DNA of 64,000 nucleotides from Deinococcales bacterium (GTDB taxonomy: Bacteria; Deinococcota; Deinococci; Deinococcales; JAAFIG01): contig JAAFIG010000005.1 of NCBI GenBank assembly GCA_013298595.1, positions 1-64,000 on the forward strand. Reading direction: 5' to 3'. Of the stretch, positions 9,277 through 17,358 are shown piece after piece. The notes beneath the pieces were generated by a model. The model saw only the letters and a list, made by a program, of their open reading frames with translations, was not told the origin of the DNA and searched no databases. The position numbers were made by a program, and so were the translations under genes. Each line of letters starts with the position of its first letter. Position 1 is the stretch's first letter.

Positions 9277-9284
9277 AACAGCAA

Positions 9285-10961
9285 TCAGCCTTGCCTTTTT
9301 TGCTGGGCAAATTCGAGAAATGCTTCCTTGCTCCATGTATTAACGCAGCGATTTGTCGGTAAGCCACCTTTTTGTGCTGCATGGACTCCATATCGTAAAT
9401 CTGCAAAACCAGCGGTGCTATGAGCATCGGTGTTAATGGCAAATAAGTTATCTTTTGCCTCGAGCATAAAACGCCAATCAATATCCAAGCGATTTGGATT
9501 GGCATTGATTTCAATAATGGTTCCAGCCATTCGAGCTGCCTCGAGTACAGCTTGTACATCAAATTCATAAGGTGGTCTACGCAGCAGTAAACGCCCACTA
9601 GGATGCCCAAGGATTGTTGTGAAAGGGTTTTGTACAGCCTTGATTAGCCGCTGCGTCTGAGCTGCACTTGAGAGCGTAAATTGCGAATGAATACTGGCAA
9701 CGATAAAGTCAAAACCAGCCAGAATTTCATCTGGATAATCGAGGCTACCATCGGTCAGAATATCGGATTCAATTCCTTTAAGAATGGTAATTCCCTCGAG
9801 TTCAGCGTTCAAAGTATCTATTTCCTGCCATTGTTCACGTACTTTGGCAATGCTCAAACCATTGGCATAAAAAGCGCTTCTCGAGTGATCACAAATTCCA
9901 AAATACGTCATACCTAAAGCTTTAGCAGCCAGTGACATTTCCCGAATCGAATGCGATCCATCTGAGTAGGTGCTATGGCAGTGCAACATGCCTTGGATTT
10001 GCTCGAATTGCACCAAATCGGTTGGTATAGCCCGACCAAGATGTTCGGCTTCACGCCAAAAAGTGGGTACAAAAGGCATCTCGAGAGCAGCAAAAACAAC
10101 CTGCTCGGTAGGTGTTGCTATGACATCCGAACTTCGAGTCAAGTTTTCACTTGAGATAGTTAAGCCAAGTTCGGTTGCTTTTGCTAAGGCAGACTCGAGA
10201 AATGGTTTTGAACCCGTCATGATAAATCGAGCAGCACCAATAGACTCGGGTGTAGCACAACAAAGCTGCACATCAAAACCATCAAAATGAAAGGCTAATA
10301 AATGCGGATATTGGCTATCTGGTAAAGGTGAAAAAATCTGTAAACGCTCGAGGATCTTGGTTTTATCACCCAATGCAATCACATCTAAATCACCAATGGT
10401 TTCAAGATGCCGTGCTGTACTACCACCAGCCTCGAGTATTGCTATACCCTCGAGTAAGACAACTAATTTTTCCAAGGCAAACTCAGCTTCGGGTAATAAA
10501 CGCCGCTCAGAAGCTGTGGCTGTAAATTCAGCAGCTTCAAGAATCTTGGCTTGGGAACCAGCACCAAAACCTTTCAGTGGCGCTAATTTGTTCTCTCGAG
10601 CTGCCATTATCAGCGCGGGCAGTGAATCAATACCCGCATCCCAAAGCACCCGAATTTTCTTGGCACCAAGCCCACGCACCCGAAACAAACCGACCACACC
10701 ATTGGGCACAAGGGCTTTTAATTCCTCGAGTGGCACAAATTTACCAGTCGCATGAAATTCACTCAAGTTCGCTGCTAATTGTGTACCAATGCCTCGCACA
10801 CCAACAAATCCTTTAGCAACAAGTGCATCCCAATCACCAGCTAAATTATCCAAGGCACGTTCAGCAGTTTGATACGCTTTTGCACGAAATTCGTTCTCGC
10901 CAAGTAACTCGAGTAGACTGGCGGTAAAACCAAGGGCTTTGATGGCATCTTTTTTGGTCAT
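9285..10961 (-). CDS. polX: DNA polymerase X family protein with PHP domain
   Basis: A 558-residue PolX-type DNA repair polymerase with a C-terminal PHP phosphoesterase. The N-terminus has a helical lyase-like domain and helix-hairpin-helix motifs (KGFVGVRGIGTQLA, FRVRGLGAKKIRVL). The palm carries TIGDLDVIALG with catalytic Asp pair DLD. The PHP domain begins HCHSTYSDGSHS and has later metal-ligand motifs (GICDHS, ILGHPSGRLL, INTDAH). Family members fill gaps in base-excision repair, and the PHP part gives 3'-5' exonuclease or AP-endonuclease activity. The start at 10961 is preferred: TACACT (10968-10973) is six bases upstream, and a longer start would precede it. Confidence 0.92.
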   Translation of the reverse strand: MTKKDAIKALGFTASLLELLGENEFRAKAYQTAERALDNLAGDWDALVAKGFVGVRGIGTQLAANLSEFHATGKFVPLEELKALVPNGVVGLFRVRGLGAKKIRVLWDAGIDSLPALIMAARENKLAPLKGFGAGSQAKILEAAEFTATASERRLLPEAEFALEKLVVLLEGIAILEAGGSTARHLETIGDLDVIALGDKTKILERLQIFSPLPDSQYPHLLAFHFDGFDVQLCCATPESIGAARFIMTGSKPFLESALAKATELGLTISSENLTRSSDVIATPTEQVVFAALEMPFVPTFWREAEHLGRAIPTDLVQFEQIQGMLHCHSTYSDGSHSIREMSLAAKALGMTYFGICDHSRSAFYANGLSIAKVREQWQEIDTLNAELEGITILKGIESDILTDGSLDYPDEILAGFDFIVASIHSQFTLSSAAQTQRLIKAVQNPFTTILGHPSGRLLLRRPPYEFDVQAVLEAARMAGTIIEINANPNRLDIDWRFMLEAKDNLFAINTDAHSTAGFADLRYGVHAAQKGGLPTNRCVNTWSKEAFLEFAQQKRQG

Positions 10962-10990
10962 GATGACAGTGTAACTCGAGCCAGCCAAAT

Positions 10991-11017
10991 CAAAAACCCG
11001 CCCAGTGGTGGGCGGGT
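10991..11017 (-). terminator. Terminator after the first barrel gene
   Basis: ACCCGCCCA-GTGG-TGGGCGGGT (10996-11017) followed on the minus strand by TTTTTG ends the barrel gene at 11039. It sits just upstream of the polX start region, insulating polX from read-through. Confidence 0.85.
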
Positions 11018-11038
11018 AGAATTTCTCGAGTAGAAGAT

Positions 11039-11803
11039 TTAGCGATTGAATAAAAGTGCGAGTCTGACATAGAACGCAGTGTCATAACCACCAATTAAGC
11101 GAACAGCAAAACTATCACTGAGGTTATAACGTAAACCCGCATTGAGATCAAAACCACTAAAACCAGTCGTGTCTAAGATAATTGTTGAACCACCGAAAAC
11201 CACTAATTGATTATTAAATGCGTAATCAAGTTCAAAGTAATAACTAAACGCATCAAAACTAAAACCTGAGCTGCTAATCAAAGTGAAATCTGCTTCAAGC
11301 CCAAAAAAAGCAATCGCATTCTCGTTAATCACATAGGTTGCATCAATATAAAGACTCGAGCCAAGATTAAACCCAGGCACAACATCAGAGGTGAACTCGA
11401 GTTTTGCATCTAGGGATAAATCGTCACGGCTGACTAAATTGAGTGTTAACCATGTTGTCAGATTAACCCTACTGGTGTTATCTAAGCCTAAACTTGCTAA
11501 GGTGTAACGTGCTCTAAAGCCAAAACCCACTTTGTCACTAAAAGCAGTGGTCAGTGTTGCACCAAAACGAATTGCTCCAGAACCATCTAAAAAAGGTGCA
11601 AATTGGTTGGTATAACGAAACTCGAAACTGAGATTTGTGCTTCCTCCAAGTTTTAAACCATAACCAAGAGCTAATTTTGTACTAAATGCGCCAACGGGTG
11701 AGCTGATAAACTCGAGTTCACCGTTAAGTTGTGCAGCGGCAGGATTGGAAAAAGCCATGAATGCGGCTAGGACGGTGAGTGCTTTGACAAAAAATGTTTT
11801 CAT
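11039..11803 (-). CDS. Outer-membrane beta-barrel protein (paralogue 1)
   Basis: A 254-residue protein with a signal peptide ending SNPAAAQ, then alternating amphipathic strands rich in aromatic and small residues (LGYGLKLGGSTNLSFEFRYT). It ends RLALLFNR. This pattern fits a 12- to 14-strand outer-membrane barrel of unknown cargo. GGAGGT precedes the ATG by five bases. It is clearly paralogous to the gene at 12058: same signal-peptide tail (SNPAAAQL), same C-terminal LFNR, same promoter 12-mer. It supports a double-membraned cell. Contains three CTCGAG. Confidence 0.7.
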   Translation of the reverse strand: MKTFFVKALTVLAAFMAFSNPAAAQLNGELEFISSPVGAFSTKLALGYGLKLGGSTNLSFEFRYTNQFAPFLDGSGAIRFGATLTTAFSDKVGFGFRARYTLASLGLDNTSRVNLTTWLTLNLVSRDDLSLDAKLEFTSDVVPGFNLGSSLYIDATYVINENAIAFFGLEADFTLISSSGFSFDAFSYYFELDYAFNNQLVVFGGSTIILDTTGFSGFDLNAGLRYNLSDSFAVRLIGGYDTAFYVRLALLFNR

Positions 11804-11820
11804 AATGTACCTCCGTCCTC

Positions 11821-11832
11821 TATGTAAGCATA
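11821..11832 (-). promoter_or_regulatory. Shared promoter 12-mer upstream of barrel gene 1
   Basis: TATGTAAGCATA on the plus strand (TATGCTTACATA on the minus) occurs identically here and at 12821-12832, each 19-20 bases before the barrel start codon. TATGCT or TACATA may be the -10 box, with TTAATA 17 bases farther upstream of TATGCT. Co-regulation of the two paralogues is likely. The rest of 11833-11992 shows nothing else recognisable. Confidence 0.5.
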
Positions 11833-11992
11833 TTTACGCTGTGAAGCGTTATTAAAAAACGCATTTTTGAGAAACAGATAAATTTGCTTTCTTAGATTTT
11901 AGGTGGTAGGAACGCTTTTTTCTGGTTTTCTTGATAAATCATACCTAAGTCTAAATTCGTTTGAATCTTGCTATTCCAGACAACAAAGAACA

Positions 11993-12023
11993 GTGCTCGA
12001 GAATGGCTAAGATTCTCGAGCAC
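11993..12023 (-). terminator. Perfect hairpin built on two CTCGAG copies
   Basis: GTGCTCGAGAAT (11993-12004) and ATTCTCGAGCAC (12012-12023) form a perfect 12-bp stem with a 7-base loop, about 35 bases downstream of the second barrel gene. The minus-strand tract after it (TGTTCTTTGTT) is only a weak T-run, while the plus side reads AAATTTTT. Terminator function is probable but not certain. Confidence 0.6.
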
Positions 12024-12057
12024 AAATTTTTAAGTTTTAGCTAAGGTGCTTAAACTA

Positions 12058-12801
12058 TTAACGATTAAATAGACCAGAGAGCGTTAGTCGAAATGCACCA
12101 CTGTAACCAGCGGTCAATTTCAAAGCAAACGAATCGGTGATGTCATAATGAATTCCACCATAGATGTTGTAGCCAAAGTTTGACGTAATTAATCCATTAA
12201 AACCAGCAAAAAGCATGATGGTTTCGCTGAGTGTATAGTCGGCTCGGACATAAAAACCAACACCACTAAAAGCAAATGGAACAATGCTAAAGCCAGCCGA
12301 AATACCAAATGCAATGCCAAGATTATCTGCAGCAATGTAAAAACCATCAACAAACCCAACGAGTCCAAAGCCAAATCCAGTCAGAATTGAAATAGGTAAT
12401 TTACCCGTAACTGCAAGTGCTAATTGTTCAGTATTAATAACTAAGTAGGTAATATAAGGAGTTAATGACAACGAAACCGTATTTGCTACACCAAGACTGC
12501 TGATGGAAAATACAAGGTCTGCGCCAGCAGCTAAGTCGTTACTTAGTAGAAAATTGGCTGTACCAGTTAAAGCAAAACTACTACTGCCCACGGCTCCTAA
12601 CGGATTATTGACATAGGTTGCACCTACAGAAGCATTGCTTGTTGCTGATAACTGAAATCCGTACTCTAAAGCAATTTTGGCACTAAATGACGAGAAATTT
12701 GTGGCACTAAAGGAAACCTCGCCACTGAGTTGGGCTGCGGCTGGATTTGAAAAGGCTGCTATTGTCAGTAATGTGAACAATATTTTCCAGATTTTATTCA
12801 T
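12058..12801 (-). CDS. Outer-membrane beta-barrel protein (paralogue 2)
   Basis: A 247-residue paralogue of the barrel gene at 11039, with signal peptide MNKIWKILFTLLTIAAFSNPAAAQ, a strand-rich mature part and the ending SGLFNR. The start at 12801 follows ATGGAGGAAATATTT with a GGAGG site, and a longer frame from 12873 overlaps the promoter. Unlike its sister it contains no CTCGAG at all, which is odd for 744 bases in this window. Gene duplication followed by divergence, or import of this copy, could explain that. Confidence 0.7.
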   Translation of the reverse strand: MNKIWKILFTLLTIAAFSNPAAAQLSGEVSFSATNFSSFSAKIALEYGFQLSATSNASVGATYVNNPLGAVGSSSFALTGTANFLLSNDLAAGADLVFSISSLGVANTVSLSLTPYITYLVINTEQLALAVTGKLPISILTGFGFGLVGFVDGFYIAADNLGIAFGISAGFSIVPFAFSGVGFYVRADYTLSETIMLFAGFNGLITSNFGYNIYGGIHYDITDSFALKLTAGYSGAFRLTLSGLFNR

Positions 12802-12820
12802 AAATATTTCCTCCATAGGG

Positions 12821-12832
12821 TATGTAAGCATA
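12821..12832 (-). promoter_or_regulatory. Shared promoter 12-mer upstream of barrel gene 2
   Basis: This 12-mer is identical to that at 11821-11832 and lies 19 bases before the start codon at 12801. No convincing -35 box was found 17 bases upstream. Confidence 0.5.
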
Positions 12833-12895
12833 GTTTGAGGGTTTGGGGATAGTGCTCTGATAATAAAATCCATAATTTCGCTCGAGACAGGTCAA

Positions 12896-14620
12896 TTAAA
12901 CCTCGAGTAGAGAAAATTTTTCAACATCAAATAAGCCTTGGTCGGTTAATTTCAGACTTGGTATAACCGTTAATCCTAAAAATGCCAGCGTAATAATTGG
13001 GTGCGGCAAAGTACACCCCAGTTCAGTGGCGACCTGCTCGAGTTGCTTTTGGGCTGCAACCACTTCAGAAGCTTGTGCATCTGACATTAAACCAGCTACA
13101 GGTAACTCGAGTTTGGCTCTGATTTTGCCCGCTTGGGCAATCACAACACCGCCTTGCATGGTTTGTAATGTGCTTATGGCAAGTGCCATGTCCGAGTCTA
13201 CAACGCCAGCACAAATGATGTTGTGGGCATCATGGGCGATTGTTTGGGCAATTGCACCGCGTTGTAAACCGATACCTTGGGCATAGGCTATCCCTGTTCG
13301 CCCAGAACCACTATGACGTTCGACTACAGCTAATTTAACGATGTCTTGACTTGGGTCGGCAGCACCAATCTCGAGGCTAGGTAAGGCAGTGGTGCGAATT
13401 TGATTAGCATGAACACCAATGATGGGTTGTTTTTTAGCTAGTCGCTCGAGTTGCAAAGCATTCCATGTGCTGGGTAAATGTACGCTTTGCATGGCAGAAT
13501 TTGGGAAAGTAAATGCTTGACTTGGCTCGAGCAGTTTGCCGTTTTCTGCAATAATTTTGCCGTTTCGCATCACCCATTGGGCATTGGCTGCCTCGAGTGA
13601 ATCAAAAAGGACCACGTCTGCGATTTGTCCAGCGGCAATTGCGCCTCGGTGCGGGATGCGCCAGTACTCGGCAGGGGAGAGGGTCAGGAGTCGCACGGCT
13701 AAAGCGGGTGGGATGCCATATTGAATAGCTTGGCGTAATAAACGGTTGCAATGCCCATGCTCGAGTAATTCGTTGGCATCGGCATCATCGGTCACTAACA
13801 TGGCTCGCGTTGGTTTTAAACGGCTTATTAAGGGTGCAAGGGCTTCAAGATTACGGGCGGCGCTGCCATCACGAACCATTAACCAAGCGCCTGCCCGTAA
13901 ACGCTCAAAAGCTTCGGCTTCTGTGACTGCTTCGTGGTCAGATTCAAGTCCGGCTGCAATATAGGCTTGAAAATCTTTGCCATGTACGCCTGGTGCATGA
14001 CCATCACGGCGTTGGTTTGTGGTTACCTCGAGCATCTGCCAGACACTTGGCTCGAGGTTTAGTACACCTGGGTAATTCATCATTTCAGCAAGTCCTAGTG
14101 CACCTGGCAGGGTTAATGCCAGTTTGGCATCGGCTGGGCTGATACTGGCACCACTGGCTTCAAAGGCGCTGGCTGGTACACAAGATGGCACACTCGCCCA
14201 GACTGATAATGGTGTTTTACTGCCTGCCTCGAGCATGGCACGAATGCCTGCGATACCAATCACATTGCTGATTTCGTGGGGTTCGCAAACCACACCAACC
14301 GTACCTGTGGGTACGACCACTTCGGCAAAACGACGTGGTGTTAAAAACGAGCTTTCGATATGAATATGGGCATCGAGTAAACCGGGGGTTAAAAAACCAC
14401 CAGCTGCATCTATGGTCTTGAGCGCACTAACAGTTTGTCCAACACAAGCAATAAAGCCATCAGCAATGGCGACTGTGCCACGAAAAATCGTTAAGGTATG
14501 CACATCCACGATACGAGCATTGGTAATGCAAACATCGGCTGGCTCGAGTCCACGGGCAACGCGCACAAGGCGTTGGCGAGTGCTGCTGTTAGGGCTGATG
14601 TCAGATGCAAGGAATGCCAT
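12896..14620 (-). CDS. ade: Adenine deaminase (amidohydrolase family)
   Basis: A 574-residue metal-dependent amidohydrolase expected to convert adenine to hypoxanthine and ammonia in purine salvage. Motifs: GLLDAHIHIESS (metal-binding HXH and the typical ES), VCEPHEISNV, and in the C-terminal half HSGSGRTGIAYAQGIGLQRGAIA with AHDAHNIICAG. All are characteristic of Ade rather than dihydroorotase or allantoinase. I start at 14620. The 42 codons upstream lie antisense to the pcp gene and would cross the shared promoter. The predicted leader is only about five bases. Confidence 0.85.
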   Translation of the reverse strand: MAFLASDISPNSSTRQRLVRVARGLEPADVCITNARIVDVHTLTIFRGTVAIADGFIACVGQTVSALKTIDAAGGFLTPGLLDAHIHIESSFLTPRRFAEVVVPTGTVGVVCEPHEISNVIGIAGIRAMLEAGSKTPLSVWASVPSCVPASAFEASGASISPADAKLALTLPGALGLAEMMNYPGVLNLEPSVWQMLEVTTNQRRDGHAPGVHGKDFQAYIAAGLESDHEAVTEAEAFERLRAGAWLMVRDGSAARNLEALAPLISRLKPTRAMLVTDDADANELLEHGHCNRLLRQAIQYGIPPALAVRLLTLSPAEYWRIPHRGAIAAGQIADVVLFDSLEAANAQWVMRNGKIIAENGKLLEPSQAFTFPNSAMQSVHLPSTWNALQLERLAKKQPIIGVHANQIRTTALPSLEIGAADPSQDIVKLAVVERHSGSGRTGIAYAQGIGLQRGAIAQTIAHDAHNIICAGVVDSDMALAISTLQTMQGGVVIAQAGKIRAKLELPVAGLMSDAQASEVVAAQKQLEQVATELGCTLPHPIITLAFLGLTVIPSLKLTDQGLFDVEKFSLLEV

Positions 14621-14632
14621 GAATGTCAAGGT

Positions 14633-14640
14633 AGTATACT
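14633..14640. promoter_or_regulatory. Bidirectional -10 palindrome between ade and pcp
   Basis: AGTATACT reads TATACT on both strands. On plus it is eight bases before the pcp ATG (14649). On minus it is twelve bases before the ade ATG (14620). Only 28 bases separate the start codons, so transcription from one direction should exclude the other. Confidence 0.6.
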
Positions 14641-14648
14641 GTAGATTT

Positions 14649-15242
14649 ATGATTCTTCTGACAGGTTTTGAGGCATTTGGTGGCGATGCACACAACCCTA
14701 GCCAGCATATTGCTGAGTATTTTGCAGGGCAGATGCTCGGCAACACCCAAGTTATAAGTCGGATACTGCCTGTCAGTGGTGCTGATATTCAGGCTGCGCT
14801 TGAAAAAGCAGTTGAGGAAACTCAACCCCAAGCCATTGTGATGCTTGGTTTAGCTCGAGGTAAAACCAGAATTGCGTTAGAACAAGTAGCAGTGAATTGG
14901 CTCGAGTATCGTATTGCTGATAATACAGGTGTGCAAAAATCAGGGCAACGCATTATAGATGCAGCCAGTGATGCGTTATTCTCGAGTTTACCTATGGAAA
15001 ATCTGCAATTGGCGTTGCAAGGCGCTGGCATTCCTTTTGAAACTTCGATGAGTGCTGGTACATTCTTGTGTAATCAAGTGGCTTTTTTGGCTCGGGTTTT
15101 ATTCCCAGACATTCCAAGTGGTTTTGTGCACTTGCCAAGCGATGAACACCTTGTGCATAAAGGTGCGGAACCTTTTTTACCACTCGAGTATCAAATAGAA
15201 AGTGTGCGAGTCATTCTCGAGGCAGTAAGGTTGTCTTTATAA
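14649..15242 (+). CDS. pcp: Pyroglutamyl (pyrrolidone-carboxylate) peptidase
   Basis: A 197-residue cysteine peptidase (family C15) removing N-terminal pyroglutamate from peptides in the cytosol. The start is MILLTGFEAFGGDAHNPS, the family hallmark. The catalytic triad is recognisable as Glu in GKTRIALEQVAVN, Cys in MSAGTFLCNQV and His in GFVHLPSDEH. The start at 14649 is preferred to upstream codons that lie inside the opposing ade gene. The TATACT box is eight bases upstream. Confidence 0.85.
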   Translation: MILLTGFEAFGGDAHNPSQHIAEYFAGQMLGNTQVISRILPVSGADIQAALEKAVEETQPQAIVMLGLARGKTRIALEQVAVNWLEYRIADNTGVQKSGQRIIDAASDALFSSLPMENLQLALQGAGIPFETSMSAGTFLCNQVAFLARVLFPDIPSGFVHLPSDEHLVHKGAEPFLPLEYQIESVRVILEAVRLSL

Positions 15243-15322
15243 ATTGCCTATTTTTCTTTAACAAAACCTTAATTTCTCATCTGTAACGCGTTTCTCGTGC
15301 TAACCTATCTACGGAGACCCAC

Positions 15323-15370
15323 ATGGCAGCGAGTGTAGATTCCGCCGCTGCACCAGGGGAAAAACCATGA
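15323..15370 (+). CDS. Possible 15-residue leader peptide overlapping the next start
   Basis: ATG at 15323 has GGAG six bases upstream and encodes MAASVDSAAAPGEKP, with its TGA overlapping the next ATG as ATGA. Such overlap commonly couples translation. It could be a regulatory leader peptide or just a ribosome-loading device. The downstream gene also has its own GGGGA, so the short frame could be fortuitous. Confidence 0.35.
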   Translation: MAASVDSAAAPGEKP

Positions 15371-15957
15371 AATCACGTTTTTTACAACTTATTGCCATCA
15401 GTAGCTTTTTTATCAGTCTTGTTATGGCTGCCAATTTTGCAATCAGTGGCACAATTAAAACCAATACAACCATCGCAAATTTACGAGTTGGCATTTTTGC
15501 TGTAGATCGTAATGGCGCTGTTATCAAAGAATTGATTTCGGTGGCAGGTACCAGCAGTTTTAATCTTAATTTCCCAGATACCGCCCCGCCAGCCAGTAGT
15601 ATTCAAGCTGTTACCAGCGAAACCATCGATTTTCCTGGTTTACTGGGTAATGTCAAAGTGACAGGGCAAGCGCGAATGGCTCGAGCCATGCTTCATGGGT
15701 ACAGCGATGCAGATAAAAGTGGTTCTTATACATCAAGTGATCGTTTATTAGAAACCACTTTAACTCGAGGTCGTGGCAACATGATTTTGGTTTATGCAGA
15801 ATCGAAGTTTCGTGTCCAAGGTGATCGTGGTTTTGATGTTACCCTCGAAGCTGGTTGGAATTTAGTGGCAATTGAACTTGGTAAAGCAATTGAAGCCAAA
15901 CGAGTTGACCGTATGGATAATGTACAACTCGAGATTTTCGCAGCCCCTGGTTATTAA
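15367..15957 (+). CDS. Secreted protein with EF-hand-like loop (paralogue of 16039)
   Basis: Not recognised as a named family. Signal peptide MKSRFLQLIAISSFFISLVMAA, then a beta-rich mature domain of about 170 residues. DADKSGSYTSSD resembles a calcium-binding EF-hand or dockerin loop, and LEAGWNLVAIEL follows near the C-terminus. The next gene has the same order (DQNKNAKLDSGE, then LQAGWNILEGEF), so the two are tandem paralogues of one envelope family. GGGGA lies seven bases before the ATG, and a short upstream frame may couple translation. Confidence 0.6.
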   Translation: MKSRFLQLIAISSFFISLVMAANFAISGTIKTNTTIANLRVGIFAVDRNGAVIKELISVAGTSSFNLNFPDTAPPASSIQAVTSETIDFPGLLGNVKVTGQARMARAMLHGYSDADKSGSYTSSDRLLETTLTRGRGNMILVYAESKFRVQGDRGFDVTLEAGWNLVAIELGKAIEAKRVDRMDNVQLEIFAAPGY

Positions 15958-15969
15958 ACTTGTTTTCAA

Positions 15970-16003
15970 CAACCTGTCACACAATTGTGGCAGGTTGTCT
16001 TTT
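15970..16003 (+). terminator. Terminator between the tandem paralogues
   Basis: CAACCTGTCACA (15970-15981) pairs with TGTGGCAGGTTG (15986-15997), with one T-G wobble, followed by TCTTTTG. Confidence 0.8.
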
Positions 16004-16038
16004 GTATCTCATGAGAAACCTGCCAATAATACAAACCC

Positions 16039-16725
16039 ATGAAACAAACCTTACCAATTCTTCTAATCATTGCTGCCCTTGCAGCAGCTTTTTGGTTTAG
16101 CCGAGGCACACCTGCGACAAACTCGAGTACAGGCAATCCAGTGTTTACAGCTCGAGTATTAGAAGGGCAAGCCATACCACCAACAGCTTCGGAGAATTTG
16201 CGTGTGGCTGTGCTGTTGGCAGGCGTGAGTGTAGCAGATAGTGTCGTTGAAAATAAAACATATAAACTCGAGTTACCAAGTCAGATCAGTGTGCCACTGG
16301 ATAATCTCAAACAAGTGCAATTAATGCACGGTGATGCGCGTTTGCCTGATTCGGTACAAGGTCTCGAGGCAAAAATAGTGATGTACATGGATCAAAATAA
16401 AAATGCCAAACTTGATAGTGGTGAAATGCAGGTTGAAGGAACATTATTTACCCCTAAAAGTGAATTGGCATTACAAGCATTTTTTAAGTACAAAATTTTG
16501 TTATTAGGTACTCCCACTAAATTGATCGAAAATCAAGATAGTGCCACAGGAGCCAAAGAATTTTATCGGTATAACCTTGATTTACAAGCAGGTTGGAATA
16601 TTCTCGAAGGAGAATTTGCCAGTAATGGTTATGAAATTCGTTTAAAACAAGAAAACGCTTGGGACATTGTTTCGCCATTACCTGCTGGTGGTAAAGGTGA
16701 CCCTGCTGGTTTTACACCACAATAA
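16039..16725 (+). CDS. Membrane-anchored or exported protein with EF-hand-like loop
   Basis: A 228-residue paralogue of the preceding gene. A hydrophobic N-terminus (LPILLIIAALAAAFWFS) without an obvious cleavage site suggests a membrane anchor. The beta-rich domain contains YMDQNKNAKLDSGE (EF-hand-like) and LQAGWNILEGEF. The tail is Gly/Pro-rich (LPAGGKGDPAGFTPQ). It is separated from its paralogue by a terminator and from luxS by about 45 bases. Function unknown. The shared GWN motif and loop make an extracellular binding role plausible. Confidence 0.6.
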   Translation: MKQTLPILLIIAALAAAFWFSRGTPATNSSTGNPVFTARVLEGQAIPPTASENLRVAVLLAGVSVADSVVENKTYKLELPSQISVPLDNLKQVQLMHGDARLPDSVQGLEAKIVMYMDQNKNAKLDSGEMQVEGTLFTPKSELALQAFFKYKILLLGTPTKLIENQDSATGAKEFYRYNLDLQAGWNILEGEFASNGYEIRLKQENAWDIVSPLPAGGKGDPAGFTPQ

Positions 16726-16769
16726 TTAACTAAAATTAGTACAGCGTAATTAAGGTAGAGTAATGGCTT

Positions 16770-17249
16770 ATGGCAGAAGTTGAATCCTTTAATTTAGATC
16801 ACACCAAAGTTCGTGCGCCTTATGTGCGCCGCGCAGGTACGCATATCACGCCTAAAGGTGATGTGATTGCCAAATTCGATTTACGACTTGCACAACCCAA
16901 TCACGGCTCACTCGAGACAGGAGCAGTGCATACCTTAGAGCATTTATTAGCCAGTGGTTTACGCGATCACCTTGATGGTGTTATAGATTTGTCGCCAATG
17001 GGTTGCCGAACAGGTTTTTACTTAGTTCATGATGGCGAAATTGCCGAGAATATGATTCAAAAAGCGCTCGAGCAAACTTTAGCTAAGGTTCTTGAAACTA
17101 CCTATATTCCAGGTGTTTCGGCACTCGAGTGTGGCAATTATCAAGATCATGATCTCGAGCAAGCTAAACACTGGGCTAAAACAGCCTTGGAGGCTGGTTT
17201 TATTGTCCAAGAAACAGTACAAATTCCAGTGGGTAGCTCGAGTCAGTAA
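16770..17249 (+). CDS. luxS: S-ribosylhomocysteine lyase
   Basis: LuxS cleaves S-ribosylhomocysteine to homocysteine and DPD, the precursor of autoinducer-2, recycling the SAM by-product. At 159 residues it has all hallmarks: metal ligands His54 and His58 in HTLEHLLASGLRDH with Cys121 in LECGNYQDHDL, Glu57, and catalytic Cys79 in SPMGCRTGFYL. TAGAGT lies eight bases before the ATG. The next gene, mtnN, supplies its substrate, so the pair encodes the complete SAH detoxification route. Confidence 0.95.
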   Translation: MAEVESFNLDHTKVRAPYVRRAGTHITPKGDVIAKFDLRLAQPNHGSLETGAVHTLEHLLASGLRDHLDGVIDLSPMGCRTGFYLVHDGEIAENMIQKALEQTLAKVLETTYIPGVSALECGNYQDHDLEQAKHWAKTALEAGFIVQETVQIPVGSSSQ

Positions 17250-17358
17250 ATTAAATGCTTCCATTGCTCTAAAAGTCTCTGCACTTCTCAACAATACACT
17301 TACTCATATAATTCGCCAAAAACTGTAGGTCTTTGTTTACAGTGAAATAAAGGAACGC

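Noticed and set aside
14621-14746. Extended N-terminus for adenine deaminase
   Set aside because: It would overlap the divergent pcp gene and its promoter, and the extra residues are not family-like.
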